From positions 1-64,000 of the forward strand of contig JAUXAL010000001.1 of the NCBI GenBank assembly GCA_030619925.1: 64,000 nucleotides of DNA, given 5' to 3'. Under the pieces are notes generated by a model. That model was not told the origin of the DNA, searched no databases, and saw nothing but the letters and a program-made list of their open reading frames with translations. Made by a program: the position numbers and the translations under genes. The DNA comes from Phycisphaerae bacterium. Lineage in GTDB: Bacteria > Planctomycetota > Phycisphaerae > Sedimentisphaerales > Anaerobacaceae. Shown here in pieces: positions 1 to 8,270 of this stretch (positions within the stretch are counted from its first letter, which is position 1; every line of letters starts with the position of its first letter).

Positions 1-39
1 TTGGCTCAGTGCCCGGCTGTAGATGTGAACGTCAGTTAT
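1..39 (-). pseudogene. C-terminal tail of a LamG-domain protein (fragment)
   Basis: Read on the minus strand, these bases encode ITDVHIYSRALSQ. This matches the closing strand of LamG/concanavalin-like domains and resembles DDVRIYDRAV at the end of the neighbouring Kelch protein. An in-frame stop lies immediately upstream at 40-42, so only the tail of the domain is left here, and the rest of the frame runs out of the window. It may be a decayed duplicate of the end of the gene at 214-1926. Confidence 0.4.
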
Positions 40-45
40 TTATAA

Positions 46-159
46 TACCTAACTATCTTAGGTATTCTTACTACGCCAACAGATGTTTGGACGATTCATT
101 AGCCAGCCGAATTAAAAGCTGTGTGCAAGCTTATAATCTATACCTAAGTATCTTAGGTA
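46..159. repeat. Two copies of a 19-bp inverted repeat
   Basis: TACCTAACTATCTTAGGTA (46-64) and TACCTAAGTATCTTAGGTA (141-159) are near-identical. Each forms a 7-bp stem around a 5-base loop. They sit downstream of the Kelch gene on its strand, where a terminator would be, but no T-run follows either hairpin. Their role is unknown. Confidence 0.55.
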
Positions 160-213
160 TTATTGTTACGTTTTTACCTCTTTCGCAGGTTCATTAGTCA
201 GATATGGATTTGC

Positions 214-1926
214 CTATGGTATTACGGCCCGGTCGTAGATGCGGACGTCATCAATCAGGCCGGAGAAGAAACTCGTTGCATCAAGACTGTTTCCAGCGCC
301 AATGTACAGTCCGCCGTCTGAACTTCCTAAGCTGGTCTGTGTGTCTCTGGCTACTTCAATATCGTCCACATATAGGATTCTGCTGGTACCATCCCATACA
401 AAGCCAACGCGGTGCCAGTTGCCATCGGTTATGATTGTTTGTGACAGCAGTTCAGCGGCGCCCCGGCCAGTACCCTTTAGCTCCGTCATCAGGTTACCTT
501 CGGTTGGATCAACCAAAAGCCAATTCACACCACCTCCTGTTTGAGATATGACGGTTTGTCCCACAGCATCACCTCTGATCCATGCGAAAACACTGAATGC
601 TCCGTCAGATGGGCTCAAAACGAACGGCGTGCTGACATAGTCATCGATACCATCGAACGCAAGTGCGCCATCTACCGCGCCGCCGGTAGGTTGCCACGTG
701 GGGACACCATTGAGAACGCCGTCGTAGACGTCAATGCTATCGTGGGCGATGTCGCCTTCCGTCTCATCCAGCTTCCAGTACGCCACAGCGCCAGGATATG
801 TCAGCAAATGTTCGGCGAGGACGATCAGGTCCTGGACATCTACTATGCCGTCGCCGAAAGGCATCGGGGCAATATCAAAAAATGCCTCGTCTGTGCCCCA
901 GTAGTCCAACATCATGCATATGTCTGCACAATCCACAATTCCGTCTCCGTTGAAGTCAACGACGAGAGGATTTGGGTCATATTCCTCTACCATCCCATAA
1001 GCTGTCCTGATCCAATAGCCCATGCCGCCAATGACATAGATCTTCCCATCCACCACGGAGGTGCGAGGACCGAATCTTCCGGTGGGCATGTCGGGTGCTG
1101 TTGTCCAGGTATCCGTTGCGGGGTCATAGACTTCCACGGTGGCCACACCCGGGTAGCCGGAAACGCCTGGAACATAACCCCCGATGGCATAGATCTTCCC
1201 ATCCAGCGCGCTGGTGGATAACGCGTGTCTTGCGGTGGGCATCGCAGACTTCGTGGTCCAGGTGTCCGTCGCCGGGTCATACTCGTCGACCCTCCGAGGA
1301 CCCCCATAGCCGCCAATGACATAGATCTTCCCATCCACCACGCTGCTGAAACCAGCACCTCTTGACGATGGCATGTCGCCCTTCTGGGTCCAGGTGTCCG
1401 TGGCCGGCTCATACACTTCCACCGTCAGAACATGATTTCGGCCAGGCCCCGACGCGTGCGACCCACCAATGACGTAGATCCTGCCATCCACCACGTTGGC
1501 GGAATGGAAGCCTCTTTCAGTGGGCATCTCAGACTTTGTGGTCCAGGTGTCCGTCGCCGGGTCGTATTCTTCCACTGTCGAGAAAGTCTTCACCAACGAA
1601 TATGAAGATGAAGAACCTGCGCCACCCCCGATGGCATAAATCTTCCCATTCACCACGCTGGTGGATAACCCCTGTCTTGCGGTGGGCATCTCAGACTTTG
1701 TGGTCCAGGTGTCCGTCGCCGGGTCGTATTCTTCCACGGTACGCAACGCCTGATAAACAGGTCCAGCACCCCCGATGGCATAGATCTTCCCGTCCACCAC
1801 GCAGGTGGACAACTCCCATCTTCCCGTGGGCATGTCGGCTTTCCTTGTCCATGTGCCCTCTGCTGCCAGACTCACGGAAGCCAGGCCCAACGCCAAAACC
1901 AAAACGAATAAAATTGTCTTTTTCAT
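214..1926 (-). CDS. Secreted Kelch beta-propeller protein with dockerin-like and LamG domains
   Basis: This is a 570-aa exported protein with a clear signal peptide (MKKTILFVLVLALGLASVSLAA). Residues of about 25-335 hold six Kelch repeats, each built as MPT.R..ST.VVDGKIY.IGG ... VEEYDPATDTWT, enough for one six-bladed propeller. A dockerin-like pair follows at about 340-400, with Ca-binding-type loops DFNGDGIVDCADI and FGDGIVDVQDL. A LamG/concanavalin-like domain (about 405-570) ends in GLIDDVRIYDRA. The Shine-Dalgarno AGGATGG lies just upstream of the ATG. Kelch and LamG domains usually bind carbohydrate or protein ligands, and dockerin-like repeats suggest surface anchoring or assembly. The substrate cannot be read from sequence. 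Nothing suggests co-transcription with the next gene. Confidence 0.9.
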   Translation of the reverse strand: MKKTILFVLVLALGLASVSLAAEGTWTRKADMPTGRWELSTCVVDGKIYAIGGAGPVYQALRTVEEYDPATDTWTTKSEMPTARQGLSTSVVNGKIYAIGGGAGSSSSYSLVKTFSTVEEYDPATDTWTTKSEMPTERGFHSANVVDGRIYVIGGSHASGPGRNHVLTVEVYEPATDTWTQKGDMPSSRGAGFSSVVDGKIYVIGGYGGPRRVDEYDPATDTWTTKSAMPTARHALSTSALDGKIYAIGGYVPGVSGYPGVATVEVYDPATDTWTTAPDMPTGRFGPRTSVVDGKIYVIGGMGYWIRTAYGMVEEYDPNPLVVDFNGDGIVDCADICMMLDYWGTDEAFFDIAPMPFGDGIVDVQDLIVLAEHLLTYPGAVAYWKLDETEGDIAHDSIDVYDGVLNGVPTWQPTGGAVDGALAFDGIDDYVSTPFVLSPSDGAFSVFAWIRGDAVGQTVISQTGGGVNWLLVDPTEGNLMTELKGTGRGAAELLSQTIITDGNWHRVGFVWDGTSRILYVDDIEVARDTQTSLGSSDGGLYIGAGNSLDATSFFSGLIDDVRIYDRAVIP

Positions 1927-2140
1927 CTTACCATCCTTTTAAAAATTGTTAATATTGCAGGCTGCATACTGTACGCAGCTTCACCGGCCACGAACCATCC
2001 CCAAAGCCTTCGGCTTTGAGGCTGCCACCCAACCATGGGAATGACAACTTACAGATTCAATCTTGACAGACTACTAGGAGCTCATCGAAGGCGGCTCGAC
2101 GGCGTTGGCTGAGAACTGGCTGGCAGGCTTTTCCAATTGA
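1927..2140. other. Intergenic region upstream of the Kelch gene
   Basis: A small hairpin, AAAGCCTTCGGCTTT, lies near 2004-2018. Nothing else recognisable was seen apart from the expected promoter position of the Kelch gene. Confidence 0.3.
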
Positions 2141-2215
2141 TTATTTTCTATTTTGCAATATCGCCATCCCCGCCGTCAAGGTCACCACTAATAACCGTTT
2201 TCTATTTGTCGTCAT
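2141..2215 (-). CDS. Possible 24-aa peptide, probably a signal-peptide remnant
   Basis: The ATG at 2215 is preceded on the minus strand by a strong Shine-Dalgarno, GGAGGT. The peptide MTTNRKRLLVVTLTAGMAIL continues four more residues to a stop. It has the basic start and hydrophobic core of a signal peptide but no mature domain. It is therefore more likely the relic of a lost secreted-protein gene than a functional peptide. No homologue was recognised. Confidence 0.25.
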   Translation of the reverse strand: MTTNRKRLLVVTLTAGMAILQNRK

Positions 2216-2370
2216 TATGCTTACCTCCGTTTGGCTTTCCATTACCCTAACCGTTTATTTTGTTTATGATAATACTTGAACCGGCCGGCCAACGCCAGCT
2301 ATTTCACGACTATTTGCAACTTCGAATCAGCGTCTGCCAAGCACAAGCGAAAAGTCCGACGCCGGCAGCC

Positions 2371-3249
2371 TCAGAGTCTTTGCAATATGATACCACCTAT
2401 AATGAAGATTACGCCTATTATCGTTGAGAAAAGAATCTTCTCGCCAACTGCAAAAGAAATCAGTACAAGAGAAAGGAAAGGTACTAAGTAGATCAAGCTC
2501 GTGACATGCGCGGTTGTTTTCGACAGCTTCAATGCTTTGAGCCAAAGTAGAAAAGTAATCCCCATTTCGAATAATCCCACATAAGCTGCTCCGATAATGC
2601 CGTTAAGGTTCGGGATTCTTACTCCTGCAAAAAGTAACATTGATAGAAATATAAAGATGGACCCGAATGCAAAATTAAGAAATAATCTAACAGCTTCATC
2701 GCATTTATCTCTTATGTTATAAATCCAGAACAGCGCCCAGATTACTGAACTGCCCGTCGCTAATAATACTCCCGTGGGACTGGTGAACTTAAATCCTAAA
2801 ATATCACCTCGAGTTGAAATGACAAAAACACCCACAAAGCTGATGATTATCGCAAGAATGTCTTTTGGTTTGATTTTCTGGTTGAGCAAAGGTATTGACA
2901 ACAAAACAAGCATTATCGGCCAAATAAAGTTCAGTGGTTGGGCTTCCTGGGCGGGGAGTATTGAGTATGCTTTGAATAAGACGGCGTAATAAAGGAAGGG
3001 ATTGAGAAAACCCAGCAGAGCAGAATATAGATAATCTTTTTTTGAGAGGGCTTTGAGTAAATTCAGCTTTTTTGAAAATAATAAATAAACGAAGAAAGCA
3101 GCGGTCGATGTAATTGAGGCATAAAACAAGAGCGAAAGAACGTCTAAATAACGCAGCGAAAGTTTGAAGGCGGAAGCAGAAGTGGACCAGAACAGAACTG
3201 CAACAAAAGCACAGAAGTAGGCCTTTTTTTGTTTTCCCATATTAATCAT
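2371..3249 (-). CDS. EamA/DMT-family transporter
   Basis: This 292-aa integral membrane protein has about ten hydrophobic segments in two halves, the drug/metabolite transporter (EamA) layout. The N-terminal half carries the typical first-helix pattern (FVAVLFWSTSASAFKLSLRY). The second half begins near residue 160 (GVLLATGSSVIWALFWI) and ends with GVIFIIGGIILQRL. Length is normal for the family. An alternative start lies three codons downstream (MGKQKK). These carriers move small metabolites or amino acids across the cytoplasmic membrane; the substrate is not predictable. It stands alone between a repeat-containing gap and tRNA-Lys. Confidence 0.85.
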   Translation of the reverse strand: MINMGKQKKAYFCAFVAVLFWSTSASAFKLSLRYLDVLSLLFYASITSTAAFFVYLLFSKKLNLLKALSKKDYLYSALLGFLNPFLYYAVLFKAYSILPAQEAQPLNFIWPIMLVLLSIPLLNQKIKPKDILAIIISFVGVFVISTRGDILGFKFTSPTGVLLATGSSVIWALFWIYNIRDKCDEAVRLFLNFAFGSIFIFLSMLLFAGVRIPNLNGIIGAAYVGLFEMGITFLLWLKALKLSKTTAHVTSLIYLVPFLSLVLISFAVGEKILFSTIIGVIFIIGGIILQRL

Positions 3250-3617
3250 AGCTTGTTTTTAGTAACTGTTGAGCAAATTATATACGTTTTTGCAGGCAGT
3301 TAATAGTGCAGGCGTGATTTTGCAGTTCCTACAGGCCCAGTAAAACAAAATCTTCTGCCGCGTCCGGCATCACAACATTCATTTCAATTCTCATTGTAAT
3401 CCATTTTATGATGTCATTCAAGTCTCAAGATAGCTTTGGGATGTCCGAGGAACATCGTATGGGCCTGCAGAAGATAAGATGCATGACCAATAATTGCTGT
3501 AAGAAGCTAAGGAAGATATTGAAGTAAAATTCACCGTTAATTTTCTTGCAATACCGGCTTGCCGGTTGTAAAGTTAGCGCGAATTTATCCGAATGGTTTT
3601 TCCCTGAACAGAGGTTG
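3250..3617. other. Intergenic region, no gene seen
   Basis: About 370 bp lie between the EamA gene and tRNA-Lys. No ORF with a convincing ribosome binding site and no stable RNA was recognised. The upstream control of tRNA-Lys should lie in the last 60 bases, but no clear -10/-35 pair was identified. Confidence 0.3.
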
Positions 3618-3691
<74 letters not shown>

Positions 3692-3712
3692 GTTTTCCAT
3701 TGGTGCCGGCTA

Positions 3713-4771
3713 CTAATATGCACTCCAAAGATATAATATCTGCGGGGTACTAAGTTCGTAGAGCGTGGCTCTGTCGATTCTTAGAACATTTCGATTGCGG
3801 TAACTTACCAGGTCAGTTAAAGAGAACGGCTTGCGATATGCCACGACCCGGGCCTTGTCAATGCCCGCCAGTGACTTAACCAGTTCTATCGCTTCATCCA
3901 GATAGCCAATTTCATCTATTAGCTTTTCCTTAAGTGCCTCCTGGGCACCAAAAATACCGCCGTCAGCGAGCTGTCTGACATCAGCCATCATAAGCGATTC
4001 CTTTCTTCCATCGGCAACAACCTGCACGAACCTCTCCAGGGCGGGCGTTATTACTTTGTCTCGCAGGTATTGAATTTCTTCCGGCGTTGGTGTCCTGAAG
4101 GAACTGGGCCAATCCTTTTTTTGGCCTGACTTAACAACAACCGGCAAAACGCCGAGCTTGTCTTCGAGCAATTCCTGAACAACAAGCCACCAGCTTATTA
4201 CGCCGATCGAACCGGTAATCGTGGTCGGTTCAGCTATGATTTTCTCGCATGCAACCGACGCATAATAGCCGCCCGAAGCAGCGACGCCCTGCATAAACGC
4301 AATGACCGGTTTATCTTCTTCCTCGCGGTACTTCAAAATTTCCTTATAGATTCGGTCGCTGCCTGAAATCGTTCCGCCCGGCGAATTTACCAGAACAATC
4401 AATCCCTTCACCCGCTTGTCCTCCCGGGCCGCCTTTAGCTGCCTGTACACATTTTCGGCTTGTTCGCCGTGGATTATGCCTTTGAGTGTAATCATCGCGA
4501 TTTTGGCTCTGGCCGGCCCTTCTCGCACTACTTCTTCGGTAAGAATACCTCTTTGTCCTGTCGCAAAGACGGCAACTACGCCGATCAGCATCAAGAATAG
4601 CGCGATGTTGGCCATAACCGACAGCGCTAAAACAATGCCCCAGAAAATCCTCCAGCCGGCCCCTTTCCTCGCTGGTTCCATCGTCGGCCCGGTTTGACCC
4701 AAGCCGGAAATCGGCTCTGCCGGTTGCGGCTGCGTTGGACCTGATAGATTATCGTTCTGCTCAAAATCCAT
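3713..4771 (-). CDS. sppA: Signal peptide peptidase SppA, S49 family
   Basis: This 352-aa membrane-anchored serine protease degrades leftover signal peptides in the cytoplasmic membrane. A proline-rich cytoplasmic N-terminus (1-38) leads into one transmembrane helix at about 42-70. The S49 catalytic domain follows. The nucleophile is Ser166 in GVAASGGYYAS. The general-base Lys is most likely Lys219 in KSGQKKD, which aligns with the KSG..KD motif of Bacillus SppA. VNSPGG (128-133) is the conserved substrate-cradle loop. Length matches the short single-domain SppA form. The end of the gene faces tRNA-Lys on the opposite strand. Confidence 0.93.
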   Translation of the reverse strand: MDFEQNDNLSGPTQPQPAEPISGLGQTGPTMEPARKGAGWRIFWGIVLALSVMANIALFLMLIGVVAVFATGQRGILTEEVVREGPARAKIAMITLKGIIHGEQAENVYRQLKAAREDKRVKGLIVLVNSPGGTISGSDRIYKEILKYREEEDKPVIAFMQGVAASGGYYASVACEKIIAEPTTITGSIGVISWWLVVQELLEDKLGVLPVVVKSGQKKDWPSSFRTPTPEEIQYLRDKVITPALERFVQVVADGRKESLMMADVRQLADGGIFGAQEALKEKLIDEIGYLDEAIELVKSLAGIDKARVVAYRKPFSLTDLVSYRNRNVLRIDRATLYELSTPQILYLWSAY

Positions 4772-5088
4772 GATAAACCCTTTCCAAAATAACCGCCGGC
4801 ATTATAGACTGCACAAACTCCGCTGTCAATCTTCAAATATTTACACGGTTATCCCACGCTGTCACTACGAACAGCCCCCATCTATCAGAGCAACCCGGCA
4901 ATCTCTACCCTCAATCAGAAATGAATAAGTTCCTTGTTCGATATTCGATATTCAGCCCTACGTTTCAACGGCTGCTTATCATGCTTTTTCGCGACATAAA
5001 GTCGGCCATCGGCTGTTTTTTGGTGCAATCTGACCAATTTTAGAGCAGAAAAAATTTGAGAAATCTCTAAAAGATAATAAAAAATCTC
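4772..5088. other. Intergenic region, divergent between sppA and the leader at 5.1 kb
   Basis: No gene or RNA was recognised. The final 40 bases are rich in A and T (AAAAGATAATAAAAAATCTC), leading into the promoter at 5089. Confidence 0.3.
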
Positions 5089-5117
5089 TTGACCCCTCCA
5101 ACTTCATCCTATATTTT
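5089..5117 (+). promoter_or_regulatory. Sigma70-like promoter for the 5.2-6.8 kb genes
   Basis: A -35 box TTGACC (5089-5094) is separated by 17 bp from TATTTT (5112-5117); TATATT at 5110 is an alternative -10. It lies about 110 bp upstream of the first small ORF with a ribosome binding site. This was judged by eye from consensus similarity only. Confidence 0.5.
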
Positions 5118-5225
5118 ATCCCTCGATAACGTAAGGATGAGGGTGTGTGGGACTATCATTCTTTTCAAGTCTTCCCACCAGCGGAGGCTGTTTTAAGAAG
5201 TTGCTATACCTTCAAAAGGAATTGT

Positions 5226-5462
5226 ATGGCTACTTTCATGGAAAAAAGCAGTGTAAATGGACTGAATAGGCATTTATGGCCAGGCGGTGCTTTGCCGGTC
5301 CTCCCCGGAAGGTTTCCCTCCAGTCAAGGCCCTTTTCCACCTCTGCAATTCATCAGCCCTGAAATACGCGATTGCCTGACTGAGCGAGATAGGCTCGCAA
5401 ATCAATATAATCTTTATTCGGCCAAAACAGTAATCGACAACTTTATCCAAGAGAGGAGGTGA
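5226..5462 (+). CDS. Putative 78-aa small protein in the leader of the secreted-protein series
   Basis: The ATG at 5226 has a good Shine-Dalgarno (AAAAGGA, 7 bases upstream). It encodes a 78-aa soluble, signal-less protein: a Pro/Gly-rich middle (PGRFPSSQGPFPPLQF) followed by a charged helical tail ending VIDNFIQERR. A longer reading from GTG/ATG at 5145 has no ribosome binding site. The stop TGA overlaps the ATG of the next small ORF (TGATG), which suggests translational coupling. No family was recognised. Decayed copies of its last codons appear before the genes at 7099 and 9772, so it may be the intact member of a duplicated leader. Confidence 0.35.
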   Translation: MATFMEKSSVNGLNRHLWPGGALPVLPGRFPSSQGPFPPLQFISPEIRDCLTERDRLANQYNLYSAKTVIDNFIQERR

Positions 5463-5550
5463 TGAGCCTATGGGCCAAAACTCGTAATTTTTTGCGTAAA
5501 TGGATTTGGATTTGTGTGTTATGTTTTTGTACCACGTATTGTTAACAATT
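5452..5550 (+). promoter_or_regulatory. Leader copy A, ending in palindrome ATTGTTAACAAT
   Basis: This is the first of three related leaders. Shared blocks are GGAGGTGATG, GCCTATG, AAAACT..TAATTTTT, GATTTGTGTGTTATGTTTTT and GTATTGTTAACAATTA. The last contains a perfect 12-bp palindrome, which resembles an operator. It lies 17 bases before the ATG of the secreted protein at 5567. Confidence 0.6.
5462..5545 (+). CDS. Putative 27-aa Trp/Cys-rich leader peptide
   Basis: The ORF begins at the TGATG overlap and is preceded by GAGAGGAGG. It reads MSLWAKTRNFLRKW followed by a hydrophobic Cys-rich end (IWICVLCFC-TTYC), like a short membrane-inserting or attenuator peptide. The stop codon lies inside the palindrome ATTGTTAACAAT (5539-5550). 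The SD-to-ATG spacing is tight at about 2 bases. The leaders at 6997 (MPLWAETDNSQVKM) and 9588 (MCL-stop) are broken versions of the same start. The function is inferred from position only. Confidence 0.35.
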   Translation: MSLWAKTRNFLRKWIWICVLCFCTTYC

Positions 5551-5566
5551 AATTGGAGAAGAAATT

Positions 5567-6772
5567 ATGAAGACTTTAAACAGAAAAAAATCTATTAGCT
5601 TATGTTCTCTGTTTGTACTGGGGGCGTTTCTATTAATGAGTAGTTACGCTTATGGGAGTCCGGATTATTATAACTACTGGACTTGGGATACAGGTTACTC
5701 AAGCGCATACGGAGTTGATGGCTGGGTCGGCGGCGATGGGATCAGCAGAATCATTTTTTATTCTGGCACCACCGCATATATCTATCAAGTGACGACAACG
5801 CCTGGTCCAGATGGTGATAATCCCAACCTGCACCCTGATAATCCAGACGCTACCGGTGCAATTGCTCCAAGAGTGTTCACATACGAGTCATCGTTTTCTT
5901 TGAACAGTTCTAACTACAGCCACGAATGCGAATTCCATGTTGGCTCTAGTACCTTCTATCTTGGCGCAAAAAACGGGATCGAAATGTACGCTTTTGATGG
6001 AACCTACCTTGGAAACCTCGGGGCACCGGAACCGCCAAAGGAAGGTGGTTATTCAACGCAATCTCTGGCCTACGATGCCCCGAACAACGACTGGTGGGCA
6101 GGGAGCATAGGGTTTGACGGCTGGGTAGAGATGTACAGCTACGACGCAGACAACGTTGGTTCGGCCTGGCAACTGGAGTTCAGTTATGTCACGCCGGGCA
6201 GCCACCACGATGGTCTGGAAATGCTACCCAACGGCAACCTGCTGACTGCCGATTATACGGGAGAAATTCTGGAGTATCAGCAAGACGGTACCTATGTCGC
6301 CACACACAGTCACGATCCTTGGGACCACGAGCTGGAAGGTATGGGTTCTGGAGCCCTTGGCCACTATTGGGGCGGTACACATAGTGGCCTAATTTTTGAG
6401 TTTGGAGGCGGTTCTCTACCGCCGTCAGTTATCGAGGTAGAGATTGACATCAAGCCGGGCAGCTTCCCCAACTCCATTAACCCAGACAGTAAAGGCGTAA
6501 TCCCGGTAGCTATCCTGACCACGGACACTTTTGATGCCAGTATAGTTGAGCCAATAACAGTGGGCTTTGGTCCCGATGATGCGCTACCTGTTCACTGGGC
6601 ACTTGAAGATGTGGATGGCGACGGTGATCTCGACTTTATCTTTCACTTCAAGGTGCAGGATACAGGCATCAGCGAAGGTGACACCGAAGCCACTCTTAAT
6701 GGTTTTACCACGGGTGGCATAGATATTATCGGCACCGACTCGGTCCGGACTGTTCCTAAAGGTAAGCCTTAA
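5567..6772 (+). CDS. Secreted beta-propeller-like protein with a C-terminal IDIKPGS domain
   Basis: This 401-aa exported protein has a signal peptide at residues 1-31 (hydrophobic core LCSLFVLGAFLLMSSYAYG). The middle (about 35-285) is rich in Trp, Tyr and Gly with repeating blade-like strands (FDGTYLGNLG, LPNGNLLTADYTGEILEY), consistent with a propeller, but no named family was recognised. From about 290 it has a beta-sandwich module beginning VEIDIKPGSFPNSINP, with a Ca-binding-type DVDGDGDLDF loop. That module is frequent at the C-terminus of secreted bacterial proteins. The ribosome binding site is GGAGAAG. A related but shorter version of the C-terminal module closes the protein at 9772, so the two share an ancestor for that module. 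Confidence 0.8.
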   Translation: MKTLNRKKSISLCSLFVLGAFLLMSSYAYGSPDYYNYWTWDTGYSSAYGVDGWVGGDGISRIIFYSGTTAYIYQVTTTPGPDGDNPNLHPDNPDATGAIAPRVFTYESSFSLNSSNYSHECEFHVGSSTFYLGAKNGIEMYAFDGTYLGNLGAPEPPKEGGYSTQSLAYDAPNNDWWAGSIGFDGWVEMYSYDADNVGSAWQLEFSYVTPGSHHDGLEMLPNGNLLTADYTGEILEYQQDGTYVATHSHDPWDHELEGMGSGALGHYWGGTHSGLIFEFGGGSLPPSVIEVEIDIKPGSFPNSINPDSKGVIPVAILTTDTFDASIVEPITVGFGPDDALPVHWALEDVDGDGDLDFIFHFKVQDTGISEGDTEATLNGFTTGGIDIIGTDSVRTVPKGKP

Positions 6773-6854
6773 AATTCGAGAGTATAGCGGAACCCTAATA
6801 GAAGGTGAGGATGTGGTAATCATCCTGAAGAAAGGCAAAAAGTAGCAATTAGGC

Positions 6855-6882
6855 GAGGGGCTGGGCTACCGCTCAGCCCCTC
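6855..6882 (+). terminator. Hairpin after the 5567-6772 gene
   Basis: GAGGGGCTG and CAGCCCCTC form a 9-bp perfect stem around a 10-base loop. No T-run follows, so it could be a terminator or an mRNA-stabilising stem. Similar GGGCTG stems close the genes at 8271 and 9772. Confidence 0.5.
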
Positions 6883-6944
6883 AGTCCTCATCGCAGCCGT
6901 TCCTTCAGCCTCTCGGCTTACCAAGCCAGAGTGCCGGAAGACGG

Positions 6945-7075
6945 AGGACATGGACGGCGGGATTTTTGAGAGACAACCGGTTCAAGACAGCAGGTGATGC
7001 CATTATGGGCTGAAACTGATAATTCTCAGGTGAAGATGTAGGTCATGTTATTGTAGCGCGTATTGTTAACTTAAC
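6945..7075 (+). promoter_or_regulatory. Leader copy B
   Basis: This second leader copy shares ACATGGACGGCGGGATTTTT with copy C, and CAGGTGATG..ATTATGGGCTGAAACT and GTATTGTTAAC with copies A and C. Its small ORF (ATG 6997) is cut short after 14 residues and the palindrome is half lost (ATTGTTAACTTAAC). It lies about 25 bases before the LamG gene. Confidence 0.55.
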
Positions 7076-7098
7076 AACTTAATAGCAGGAGAAGAATT

Positions 7099-8139
7099 AT
7101 GAAACGCAAAGGTGAAATGAGCCAAGCTTTATTCTTGGGGGTGATCTTTCTGTTCGTCTGTGCATTCGTTGGCAATGTTTTCGTTGGCGATGCTAAGGCG
7201 CAGTCATGCATCCCGCCCCCTGAGGGCATGGTGAGTTGGTGGCCCGGTGACGGGAATGCAGATGATATTGTAGGCGGGAATGATGGAAAGCTGTGGCATG
7301 ATACTACATTTGCCCCTGGCAAGGTTGGTGAAGCTTTTAGTTTTGATGGTGAGGATGGTAAGGGTGATACTGTGCGGGCTGTTGGAACGGGCATCGATGA
7401 CTTACAGGAGCTAACGATTGATGCCTGGGTAAAGCTCAATTTTATGGAAGGAGACCAAGAACGTTTTGTGACACTTACTGGTGAAAAGGCGGTTTTGCGA
7501 CATGATGGACAGAATAGCTTTGGGCAGCTTCACTTCTATATGAGATTTGATCTGCATGATGATTATCATCACATTCGGGTTAATGAGGTCTTAGGAGTCG
7601 GAATCTGGTATCATGTTGCGGGAACGTATGATGGCGAAGTTATGCGATTGTATTTAAATGGTGCGGAAGTTGACAACCTCCCGGTAACCGGGACGGTTCA
7701 TACTGGAAGTGGTGTTGAATTGAGTTCCCAAGCCGAACCTATCAATGGTCTTCTTGACGAGGTTGAAATCTTCAGCCGCGCCCTGGGCGCTGATGAAATC
7801 TGGGCCATCTATAATGCAGGCAGTGCAGGCAAGTGCAAAGCCACTGTGGCACTAATTAAAGCCGTTGAGACGATCAATGAGCTTGATCCAAAGAGTTTCA
7901 AGAACAAGAACTTAGGTAATGCTCTGACCAACAAGATAAACGCTGCACTGGCGATGATCGATGAGGGACTTTACGCCGATGCGTTGCATAAACTCCAGCA
8001 CGACATCCTGCAAAAGACAAATGGCTGTGCCGATACCGGTAAACCGGACAAAAACGACTGGATAACAGATTGTGACGCCCAGGACGAGGTATATCCTCTT
8101 ATATTGCAGGCCATCGAGTTTCTGGAAATGCTCATATAA
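7099..8139 (+). CDS. Secreted LamG-domain protein with a helical C-terminal domain
   Basis: This 346-aa exported protein has a signal peptide over about residues 1-35 (LGVIFLFVCAFVGNVFVGDAKA). A LamG/concanavalin A-like domain spans about 40-232: SWWPGDGNADDIVGGNDG at the start, TYDGEVMRLYLNG in the middle, and GLLDEVEIFSRAL at the end. A short helical module follows (about 245-346) with the pattern LTNKINAALAMIDEG.Y.DAL.KLQ.DIL.K..GC and paired cysteines. That module is seen after LamG domains in secreted bacterial proteins. The Shine-Dalgarno GCAGGAGAAG supports the ATG. The likely role is binding of a surface or polysaccharide ligand; the ligand is unknown. Confidence 0.87.
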   Translation: MKRKGEMSQALFLGVIFLFVCAFVGNVFVGDAKAQSCIPPPEGMVSWWPGDGNADDIVGGNDGKLWHDTTFAPGKVGEAFSFDGEDGKGDTVRAVGTGIDDLQELTIDAWVKLNFMEGDQERFVTLTGEKAVLRHDGQNSFGQLHFYMRFDLHDDYHHIRVNEVLGVGIWYHVAGTYDGEVMRLYLNGAEVDNLPVTGTVHTGSGVELSSQAEPINGLLDEVEIFSRALGADEIWAIYNAGSAGKCKATVALIKAVETINELDPKSFKNKNLGNALTNKINAALAMIDEGLYADALHKLQHDILQKTNGCADTGKPDKNDWITDCDAQDEVYPLILQAIEFLEMLI

Positions 8140-8270
8140 CGCACACGCAAGAAGTCATAAATGAACTTGAAAAGATAAGGAAGTAAACCAACAGGTTCGC
8201 GAGATGAAGGTCTGGGAAAGAAACGGTTTTTTATTCCGAAATATCAACAATTCTTTGAAAGGAGCTGAAA

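Noticed and set aside
541..1221. Long plus-strand frame opposite the Kelch gene
   Set aside because: It is antisense to a well-supported coding repeat region, has no ribosome binding site and no recognisable domain.
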